Below are positions 55,419 through 64,000 of a stretch of DNA of 64,000 nucleotides, in pieces (the first letter of the stretch is position 1; every line of letters starts with the position of its first letter). The notes beneath the pieces are model-generated. The model saw only the letters and a list, made by a program, of their open reading frames with translations. It did no database searches and was not told the origin of the DNA. This DNA comes from Nemophila menziesii. Lineage: Eukaryota; Streptophyta; Magnoliopsida; Boraginales; Hydrophyllaceae. The translations under genes were made by a program, and so were the position numbers. The stretch spans positions 23,693,499 through 23,757,498 of the forward strand of contig JARWIR010000016.1 in assembly GCA_029959085.1 (NCBI GenBank), in the 5' to 3' direction.

Positions 55419-56603
55419 GTGTATAGAGACTGTCCAAAGGTTCGGGGAGTGTGGGACCTGATTCGCTTGGAGGCTCGGAATGGGAGTGCTGCTGTCATGG
55501 CTCCTGGATCAGATAATCACGCAGGTACAGGTCCTGTTTTAAACACTAACTTTCAGTATTTACACTCGCAGGTCCCTGGCTTGAGGAATTCTGCAGCGCA
55601 ACAGGTTCCCTCTTCGGAAAGGCTGCTGGATGCTGCAGTACTGCGGTTTGGTGAGGGACAGCCGCGCGTGGAAGGAGTTGCTCGCACCAGCTCGGTTCAA
55701 TCAGGTGCCTCGGTTCAGGTCCCTTCTTCCCAGCTTGGAACGAATCTACAAAGGATTAATGAGGACGAAGTCCAGCGTGGTACAGAGGCGGATCTTCATA
55801 GGAGTGTGGAGCCTGCGGAGAGTTTATGGTGGTCGGAACAACTTTCCAATAAGGGATTATTTGCAGGTGTCGAATGGGGAGTATTTTTTGGAGCTCTTTT
55901 AGAGGTTATATGGCGGGAAAGAAACGACATCGTGTTCAATGGTGGTGTCCTTCCTCCGAGCAAAGTTATATTACAAAAAATCCGGAATTTAGCTAATTTT
56001 TTTACGAAAGCTTGGGGAAGTAGTCATGGGTGTGGTCAAGTCGGTAATAGCAAGGTTAACCTTATTGGATGGAGTAAACCGGTGGAAGGGGTTAAGCTAA
56101 ACACGGATGGGAGCTTTACTAGGTGGAGAAAGGAGGGAGGTGGTGGAGGTATTATTAGGGACGGTGAGGGAAACTGGTTCAAGGGGTTTTTAATGAAAAT
56201 TGCAGCTGAGGCCCCTGAACTTGTTGAATTAGTTGCGTTATTCGAGGGGCTTAGAATGGTTGAGGAATTGGGAGTCGCGAAGGTCTCTATCGAAGTGGAT
56301 TCGTGGAAGGTTGTGGATGTTGTACATCGCCCAGGACGGGGTAGGGGACCAGGCGCGTTATGGGTGGATTTGATTAAAGAAATTTTGGGACGAAATAAGG
56401 AGTTCGTAATTAGGGGCATCTATCGGGAAGCAAACGTGTGTGCGGATTGGTTGGCTCGAAGGGGTGTGTCTCAAGATGAAGGATATGTTGTACACGTGGA
56501 CCCTCCGAAGGGAATTTGGAAAGCTCTAATGCGGGATCGAATGGGTTGGAAGACACCTCGAGTGGTTTTTAACCCGGATTTACTACATAGCGTTCTAATC
56601 TAG
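55419..56603 (+). pseudogene. LINE ORF2 C-terminal part: zinc-region end and RNase H, open for 394 codons
   Basis: The frame is open from the truncation point but has no start of its own; the first in-frame ATG is near 55498. VYRDCPKVRGVWDLI is the end of the zinc-binding region. About 115 residues rich in Ser, Gln, Val and Gly follow. Then WGVFFGALLEVIWRERNDIVF leads to RNase H: KLNTDGSFTRWRKEGGGGGI (first Asp), ELVALFEGLRM (Glu), VEVDS-like SIEVDSWKVVDVV (Asp), REANVCADWLARRG (final Asp). All four acidic residues are present. The ORF is intact although the element is dead, so insertion was fairly recent. Confidence 0.82.
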
Positions 56604-56650
56604 ACTTTTTCACGATCCGTTGGGATCTCCTTTGTAATATAAAAAAGAAA
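55419..56650 (+). mobile_element. 5'-truncated LINE 3' end with 20-bp target duplication
   Basis: AAAATTCTTATTTAGTTTTG occurs at 55399-55418 and 56651-56670 (the first bases may be shared with the A tail). The 1.2 kb between encode the end of ORF2 and a short 3' UTR ending TTTGTAATATAAAAAAG. No poly(A) longer than seven is left. Confidence 0.88.
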
Positions 56651-56670
56651 AAAATTCTTATTTAGTTTTG

Positions 56671-56958
56671 ATAACTATTCTTATTTTGCATGTCACTAAG
56701 ATGTAATTAAATTCTTATCCGCCTAAAGAGTCCCAACAGTCCTTATATAAAACCTGAAGACAGAAATAAGTCATGAATAACCTAAAAACCTCACAATCAA
56801 CACACAACTCATATTGATGAAACTTTATGTAATTGTTGTTCTCCAACCATTCAAACATCCCAATTTCCTCCGAAGTGTGGGGTGCAGGGAAAAAAAATCG
56901 AAGAAATTACCTATACAAAAACTCTTGACTTCTATTGAGAAGAGTTCTCAAGAATATA
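56671..56958. other. Intergenic and 3' UTR side of the kinesin gene
   Basis: No ORF of interest. The kinesin 3' UTR should lie here on the minus strand. Confidence 0.35.
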
Positions 56959-59900
56959 TTAAAACATAAATTTTCCTCTAGGTGTAGATTGGCTCCTTCT
57001 AAGCATCGGCAAGGAGGAGCTGTTTGATTCCTTTGTACTTTGAACTGCACTGCCAGAAACTTTATTTTCATTTCTTCCGACTAATATTGATTCCACTGTC
57101 TGCACTACTTCTCTGAATGGATACAAAGCTATTAGCTACTCAAGTATGTTAAATGAATATTCTCGAATAAAACTGAGTAAGAAGTTATGTTTTTACCTCC
57201 GTTCCACGTTTTGCAAGTTTCTTGGTAAGTTCCTGGGGAACTTTTTTCCGATCGGGGTAGAATATAATGGTGATCCAATACTTACGAGCTCATTTTCAAC
57301 ATCCGATAAATCACATTTTTGTGGCGTATCTGATTCATTAATCAGCGTGGCCGCAATGTTAGGTTTTTGAGTTTTGTTCGACATTTGATTCTTAGTCTTG
57401 ACTTTGCTTTCAGTTTTTGGTTTTCTAATTCCGCCTTGTCTTACGTTAAGTGCTTGCTTAAACTGCTCTTCTTCATGTTCTGGCAGAACTTTTGTGAACG
57501 TGACTCTCTGGAGTCCATAAAGAACATCAGAAATGTTTTCCTTTTTAGGCATCTCTTGTCGGTTTTTCTCTTTTACAGCGAAGGATTTGTTTACCGGAAC
57601 TTTAGCCGGAAAGGGTACTTTCAAGAATGGCAGGTTTTCCGGTGCATCGTTTTTGGTCCGAGCTTTGATAAAGGAACCTCTTTCAGTTGATAATGATCTT
57701 CTAATAGGAGGAGATGGTGATCTAAGTTCAGAGGAGCCGGTTACTCTCTCTTCGGCTAGGAATGGCAGTCTTGGCATGGGATCTCTATCCGTAAACTTAG
57801 AAGGGAACCTAGACTTTCTTTGCTTACCCGAAGAATAGCTTCGAATCTAGAATCAAATTTGTATCAGAAAAAATTACAAGAGATTTTTTTTATAGCTAGT
57901 TTTCGTTTTACCTCAGAGCCTCGAGTATCCTCAATAGGTCGAAAACTCGCTTCAGTCTTCAAGTTAGCGCTATTATTAGACCGTGGAACACGAACAGGCG
58001 ATACCACGTCTCGTATATGTGCACCGTTTCTTAGTTGCTCAAGCTCAAATTCCTTTTTCTCCAAAGCGGACTTGAGGTTCGAGATCTGAATAATGCATAG
58101 AATATTTAAAAAAAAAAAAAAGAATTGCAGTCAGAACAATTTTGATGACTAGGTTGAACAGGATTATACCTCGTCTTTCAGGTCTCGGATTTCACCGGTT
58201 TCCTTATTAGATTTAGCTGCGCCAAGATCTATGGTAGCGACTCTTCCAGCAAATTTCAGGGTGCTAATCGTCTCTCCTATAGCATCTGCTTCCGGGTTTA
58301 TATGCACGAACATGAGTGTCTTAGCATTACCACCTGCAAAATGGTTTAAATAAGTCAAGGTTAAAAAGAAAATTGTTTAGTCATTACGCCTTATTCTGAT
58401 AGTAAAACTAACAGAATTAGTACGTGCTCATGTTTTTAGATCACTGGGACTTTTAATCGCATTTTTAGAGCACTGGGGATTCCGGTGCAATTACCCAATT
58501 TTTAAGGAAGAATATGGAATAATTGATACCTAATGAATCTTGTAGTACTTGAGTAAGCTTGCTATTCCTGTAAGGAATATGAGAATTCTTTTGAGCAAGA
58601 GCAGCTATGACATCTCCAAGAGCTGATAAAGACTTGTTTATGTGTTGTGCTTCCTTTAACCTCTCACCAACAGCCTCGGATTTATCAACTCTCTCACTTC
58701 CCGCTAGATCAACAAGGTGAAGACACCCCTTTAAAGTAGATCCTGATACCAGTTCTCGTCCCCGGACATGTACAGTTAAGATACTATGAGATCGGCTACT
58801 TCGCTCGTTTAAGGCTGTGGCCCCCACAGCTCGGTTTTTTTGTCCGACCTTCATTAATTCAAGAACATCTTGAGTACTTTTCACTATGATTAAACTTGCA
58901 TCCGGCACGTTCAGACCGTTTAACTGGGAATTGTTCCGTATATCCAATGTAAGTATTGTTAAGGTTAAACATATAAGAGAAAGTGTGCTTAGTTTAAAAG
59001 ACGTGTACATGAAAATTAAAGAAGATAGTTTAAGGATATCGTCTATTTGCTCCATCGAGAACCAATAAATCTCGAACTTGTTCGTTGTATATTTCAATCA
59101 TTTGGACTGATACTTCGTATTCAATGAAATCTACTCTTGATTTAGATATGTGAAACAAGTCTTGTAAAGCTCGGTAATTCACACCCCATGTATCCTCTGT
59201 TGTTAAGTCAGGACCACTCTGGAAAACGAAATATTAAACAACAAAACAAATCAAGTATGATACCGTTATACTAAAATACCTACCATTGTATATGTCTTTC
59301 CCGAGCCAGTCTGACCATATGCGAATATACAAACATTAAAACCATCTACCACTGATCTAATCAATGCTTGAGTGTCCGCGTATATTTGTTCTGCAAGGTA
59401 GAAGAAAAAACATGTACCATGAGAAATAGTAGAGAACAATCGACAAAATTATCTTTGATTATTACAAGAAAAATGACATACGTTGGGTCACATTTGTTCC
59501 AAACACCTTGTTGAAAGTGAAAATCTTTCTTGCATCTTTGCCACGCTTATGAGGATTAACAATCATAATATCTCCATTGTCTCCAATATAGTCCACTGTG
59601 GATTGCCCCTCGCCTTGACCCGGCAAAAATGGCCTTACTCGGCAATACACCCTTATGGTTCCTGTTAGATATCGTAAAGTCACCAACCGAAAAAAAGATG
59701 TCATAAAGTCAAACTTTAGTTACACGGAACTCAAAGATCAAACCTTTAAGGTCTTGGATTTGATTATAAAGTACTCGATTTTCTTCCAAAACTTTGTGAT
59801 ACGATCCCGAAGCCACCTCAAGTCCCTCAATGTGATGTTCTGATAACACACAAGAAATTTAATCAATCTTTTTTTACTAGATGAACTCTAGCTAGTTAAG

Positions 59901-61178
59901 AATAGTTACCGAGCCTCTTATGTTCTTCATCCCAGCCTAATTTTGTCTCTCTGAAAGTGGCCTTAAGCTCCTCGAGTTCTCTTTGATGAATATCAGCACT
60001 CTCGGCAGGGTAAGCCTGGTCGTGTCTATTATCTACTCGTTTTCCACCACAAATGCACAGATTTGGGAACTCACTCGACACCATATTTTTTTGTTGATCA
60101 AGGTACGCAGATATGGCTTTCAAGAACTCATGCTTTGATAGAGGACTACAATCATCACCCAACATTTTCTTCAAAAATAGCCCAAGCTGCATGTGATCAA
60201 ATGAAAAGGGTAATAAAAGTGGATTGAACTTTAAATAAACATGAAACAAGGAAATAAAGTATCTACCTGATTGCCTTGCGAAACCAATAATGCTGAAAAA
60301 TCCTTCACTATTTTCCTCAGAACAGCATCGATGACCTACAAGTATATGTATAAGAAACATGCATAAGAAAAAAAAACAAATCTGAATTTGATGTGCATTT
60401 CCCATAAACGTTAATCTTACCTACCATTGAATTTAAAGGTAAGTCTTCAATTCCATTACTTTCTTCGAGATAAGACTGTAGAAGTGTAAGACCAAATCGA
60501 TCAAACAAAAAGGCTAGTGAATTAGCTGTTTTAGATTCCTCAAGCGACATCTTGTTAGGTAACCGCAAAAATTCCAATAACTGTTCATATGATGATGATT
60601 CGGAATCGACTAGTGAGTCATCTGTGCTTTCACTGTCGATAATAGATGATGAAGATTCTTTTGTCAAATAGGGAAAGGAGGTGATTCTTACAGTCCCTCC
60701 ATATCTCCAAACTCCGATTGCTCCAGCTTGCCTCCATTCATAAAACCCTTTTAAACAAAGAATGCAGTCCACAACTTTGCTCGATGAACCTCCCTACATT
60801 AAGAGAAGAGATAAAAACCCGATACAATTACTTCAAAAACTCGTAATAAGTATATCATATATGAAGAAACCTTTTCTAAGTCAGAAGCTTCAAATGTGAG
60901 GAGCTTCATATTGCCCACAGCCATTAAAAAATTTCGCATGTTTTCAAAATATTGGATTGCAGATTGAGCTGGACCTTCCATGGACTGTACATCGATTACT
61001 GGAATTTCTACCACCTTTAAAACAGCACCAGGATTGACTTTGTTGAGGACATTGCAGAGAATGAGACCATTGCGAAGGGCCATGCAAAACTCTTCTTCTG
61101 TTGGTTGTTTTGTTATTAAATTCATCGCAACATTGTCCATTTGTCGAAGCCATTCTGTGGCTTGATACCTCCTAGTAG
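56959..61178 (-). CDS. KIN-14 family kinesin with CH domain (at least 1047 aa, 13 exons seen, first exon missing)
   Basis: Minus-end-type microtubule motor that, by its calponin-homology (CH) domain, may also bind actin. Exons on the minus strand: 61178-60871, 60793-60425, 60335-60267, 60186-59910, 59839-59744, 59661-59482, 59390-59284, 59218-59040, 58948-58530, 58333-58170, 58085-57912, 57846-57197, 57112-56959. All phases agree; introns are GT-AG except 59039-58949, which is AT-AC. The CH domain opens with [11 protein letters not shown] (residues about 1-135). A coiled region ends with [20 protein letters not shown]. The motor runs from [12 protein letters not shown] (about 373) through GQTGSGKT (P-loop), NERSSRSHS (switch I) and LVDLAGSE (switch II) to about 710. 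The Ser/Pro-rich tail ends [14 protein letters not shown]. The motor follows the neck, as in KIN-14. Exon 1 opens with two bases of a codon, so an upstream exon is expected but was not found. Confidence 0.92.
58949..59039 (-). other. U12-type AT-AC intron in the kinesin motor domain, 91 bp
   Basis: Read on the minus strand the intron begins ATATCCTTA, the U12-type donor, and ends TTAC. CCTTAAC, the U12 branch site, lies 10-11 bases before the acceptor. Only this splice gives the expected [11 protein letters not shown] across the junction; no GT-AG choice keeps the frame here. Confidence 0.85.
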
Positions 61179-62940
61179 CTGTTACGCATCATACAATAAC
61201 ACTCAGGTTATAATCGTTGTTTGATTAGCAAGTATACATATTCTAACTAATTTAATAAGTTATGCTTTTATATAATTTTATGTTAATTTGCTTGTTTTTC
61301 AAGGGGTCGATCATGAGAGATGCTATGTGAAGTTCATTGAAATGGTTCTGTAGAAGAATCTGAAGGATGAGGATAAGCAACTGATGGTGGCTAATGGTGG
61401 CTCCTACAACTAGAGAGGAAGTTAAACAAGTTATATTTTCTCTATTGATATGAGAAAAGTCCAGGTCGACCTGATGGTTTAATACTTGTTTTATAAGATA
61501 GTTTGACATGTAGTTGGGGAAGATATCTATAAGTCTATATTCTCTACTCTCCAAAAAAGATACAATCTTGACGCAAAAACACCTTGAAAATATATCTTGA
61601 ATATGGACATTTTTAAAGCTTAAGGTTCAGTGAATTGGAAGTTTATGCTCAATATCTTGAAAATTTTAGAGTTTCCTAATAAATATATTGGTTAAAGTAG
61701 AATTTGTTAAACATTCCGATCCCTATTCAGGTTCAGACAGGGGTCCTCAAGGGAGGGGACCCCACCCCTGGCTTCACGATATAGTAAGGATTTGCATCAT
61801 TTGTAGCGCAAAAAACCTTAGTAAATATAGGCTTTCATCCCTCTCCCCTTCTAATCCTAAATATTCGCCAGATAAAACTTTCATCATATATTCGATATAT
61901 CATTACTCAATAACATTATATCTATTAATTTTATTGATAAAACATATATCATTAAATTAACTAAATAATTTTAGTTAGTTTTTGCATGACAAAAACATGA
62001 AGGTGTATCATGATATAATTGGTATTGGTTTATCCAATATTGAATGAAAATATTTCCCGTATTAACCCCCAACAAAATAGAAATTATCCTAATTTTTTTT
62101 TTCTGCTTATTGTTGGGGCCTATTTTTGAGTTTTTCATACTGTTTTTTTTTTGTTTTGTTGAAAGTTTGTAATGTGCTCGTGTTAGCATATGTGACATAT
62201 CTGTAAGTACTTGGATGTAATTTTGGAAAGGGGAGTTAATCCGTAATATAATATTTGTTCTCTGAAAGAAAACAATAAACAGAAAATGAAAAAAAAAATT
62301 AATTGATTTTGTCCAATTTCTGAACTGAATTGATTTGCATAGAACAAACCATGAAGTATTCAATAATGGTCACATGCAATACATAATATGTTTTGTTGTA
62401 CATATGCAATAAATAATTAGTTAATACGCAATTCAAAGGAGCATGGCAGAGAAAAAGCATCTTGTCAAATATTGACAATGAATGATTTCAAAATTTGAAA
62501 TTTGTATAGCAATTCGCTGTTTTTGCAGTGAAAATGATAAATGCAGCTTATTTAATTGCAGTAATCAAATTGTTTAGTTTAGTTTATGACGATGAAAAAA
62601 GAGATTTTTATCAAAATATTCTGATGGTCAATGTTCACCAAATAAAAAAAAATTAAAATTATCCTAAAAAACTTAATAGAGGTTGGTTTGTACTTAATGA
62701 ATTATTAATATTTGTTTTTCTGATCAATTTAAATTTAAATGACTTTTATCGGATTTGTTTCATTAAAATTTTAAACAGAAGGTGTTTGTTGCACTTGATG
62801 AAGTCTTAATTTGAATTATTCAGACACTAGATTAAAACAATTTGTTTTTTCTAACCAATTCAGATCTGAATGTTTTTTAATTAGTCTGTTTCATTGAAAT
62901 TTCAAGTTAAGACTGATTCATTCAAACATTTGGATTTTAA
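61179..62940. other. Upstream region of the kinesin gene
   Basis: AT-rich. The missing first exon and promoter of the kinesin gene should be here or further right. On the minus strand near 61325-61350 the phrase HFNELHIAS resembles the motif that precedes the CH domain in related proteins, but the sequence after it does not continue as expected and no donor follows. A C/G-rich patch at 61735-61775 (GGGGTCCTCAAGGGAGGGGACCCC-like, imperfect palindrome) is unexplained. Confidence 0.3.
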
Positions 62941-63114
62941 CCGAATAAGTTATATTCAGCTTTCATTCAACATTAAGTATTTATCACGTAAAAAAAGAAC
63001 GACACCTAAGTCTGAATCATTCAGACGCTACCTCTTAACATAATAAGTTCAGTTCGGATATTTATTCAACATTAAGTACTTATCACTTAATAAACAAACG
63101 ATACCTTGAAAGAT
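62941..63114. repeat. Direct duplication of about 65 bp, 95-100 bp apart
   Basis: ATTCAACATTAAGTATTTAT with CACGTAAAAAAAGAACGACACCT (62966-63008) recurs as ATTCAACATTAAGTACTTATC with ACTTAATAAACAAACGATACCT (63066-63108), each preceded by AATAAGTT..TTC. Between them lies CTGAATCATTCAGACGCTAC, a near-palindromic phrase seen in some MITEs. Confidence 0.5.
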
Positions 63115-64000
63115 ATTATTCACGTCACTATTTACTTGTATCTATTCCTAATATATTCCTAAAACTTGTATATATAAACCCTTTTCTTATTTATTCATTT
63201 AGTTTATGAAAATTTGAAAAACTCCTCTCTCAGATTTAAAATTCGAAAAAAATATTAAAAACAAAAAAACCATGTTTAGCCATTAATGAAGGAGCTCGAA
63301 TCTTTTATGACGTTTGGACCGGTGAAACTCAAACTAGAATTCTTAAGTGAAGTAGTGTACGAGTGAGTTGCTAAAAATTTTGAGCAACCAACCATGGTAG
63401 ATTTGACTTTTTTAAAACTCGAGCCTTGGTTTGTGGTTCAACAACGGAGGCTATGTTAGTTCGTGAGTTCGGGATCATCAATAGAGGCTTCGTGGAAAGA
63501 TCTTGTTTGAGTGAACATGGTGGGTTTCGCAGATCTTGGTTCAAAACCTTTTCAACAACCATGGTGGTTTTTGTTTGAGCAACTTGAAAATGAAGAGTTC
63601 GATATTATTCAGCAGCTCGAAATGGTTCGTGAGTTCTTGGTAGAGCTTCGAGCTTGAAGAAGCCATGGAGGCGAAAATTCGTAGACTAGTGGAGTTCGTG
63701 AATTTTGAGCTTCTTTCCATAGTTCACGAATCGTGATTCGTAACGTGAATCGAAATATTACATTTTTGAATCGCGTACCTTATCGAATCGTTAATCGTAA
63801 CGATTCATATATTAAATTTTAAGACTATCCATTTCAAGACTTAAATCTTTTTGTCTCCTATAATTCTTGCTCAAGACCCACATAGTAGAAGACCCATGAA
63901 TAACTATTTGATAAATACCAATTTTGTCCATATATTACTACAACACTATTTTAATGTTAATAATACGTAATTTATTTAAAATAAAATTAAGTTTTAAATC
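63115..64000. other. AT-rich DNA with GATTCG word cluster, no gene
   Basis: 63270-63700 is lightly repetitive (words such as GTTCGTGAG, CCATGGTGG). 63725-63805 has many GATTCG/CGAATC words on both strands, as in decayed inverted-repeat transposon ends. No coding region supported. Confidence 0.4.

Noticed and set aside
58465..59097. Single 210-codon frame as a continuous kinesin exon
   Set aside because: Its first 49 or so codons are the AT-AC intron and the end of the previous exon in another frame; the splice at 59039-58949 restores the family sequence.
61252..61554. Minus-strand ORF as the kinesin first exon
   Set aside because: Starts at TTG, has no donor site and only nine residues resembling the expected motif; kept as a remark only.

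Overview
The window looks like nuclear DNA of a flowering plant, most likely a eudicot. It is AT-rich, carries Athila-type Ty3/gypsy LTR retrotransposons primed by tRNA-Asp, plant L1-like LINEs, hAT and Stowaway MITEs and a SINE, and has only two recognisable host genes, both intron-rich and of plant type. Species cannot be told from the sequence.

Layout. (1) 1-12244: a young Athila-type element (A). Its 5' LTR is cut by the window edge; then come the tRNA-Asp primer site, gag, pol (protease, RT, RNase H, integrase), an extra 438-codon ORF, a long structured 3' non-coding region and the 3' LTR. (2) 12245-16755: an older relative (B), whose extra ORF was split by A. It runs internal 3' end - LTR - primer site - broken gag. 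(3) 19240-22056: a decayed LINE with a hAT MITE inside its RNase H region. (4) 22364-24229, minus strand: a complete six-exon RecX-family gene with an organelle-type leader. (5) 24474-25530: a 5'-truncated LINE on the minus strand. (6) 26070-28990: small DNA-transposon remnants. (7) 28996-38668: a third Athila-type element (C) with both LTRs and a CCAAC target duplication. It has lost all of pol, and a solo LTR of A type (CTAGC duplication) sits in its gag. (8) 39260-39508: a Stowaway MITE. (9) 42390-47902: a nearly full-length dead LINE with a 15-bp duplication. (10) About 48180-52713: a more decayed LINE holding a 124-bp SINE. (11) 54365-55160: a foldback-like C-rich/G-rich segment. (12) 55419-56650: a LINE 3' end with a 20-bp duplication. 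(13) 56959-61178, minus strand: a KIN-14 kinesin gene (CH domain plus internal motor), including an AT-AC intron of U12 type. (14) 61179-64000: AT-rich non-coding DNA.

The most unusual signals are in the non-coding parts of the three Athila-type elements. Every LTR type starts with an inverted copy of its own terminus and has an internal hairpin whose stem changes by compensating pairs between types. Each internal region repeats a polypurine-tract-like motif three to five times. A and C carry palindrome arrays at the same place (between pol and the extra ORF) but with different cores, CCGGGTACCCGG in A and CCGGTATACCGG in C. A perfect GAGTCGTG/CACGACTC hairpin follows the extra ORF, and a TTTGCCGG/CCGGCAAA pair brackets expandable simple repeats. 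Together they suggest RNA or DNA structures under selection in this retrotransposon lineage.

All exon joins, target-site duplications and motif positions were read by eye. No alignment, folding or database search was run, so family names rest on recognised motifs.
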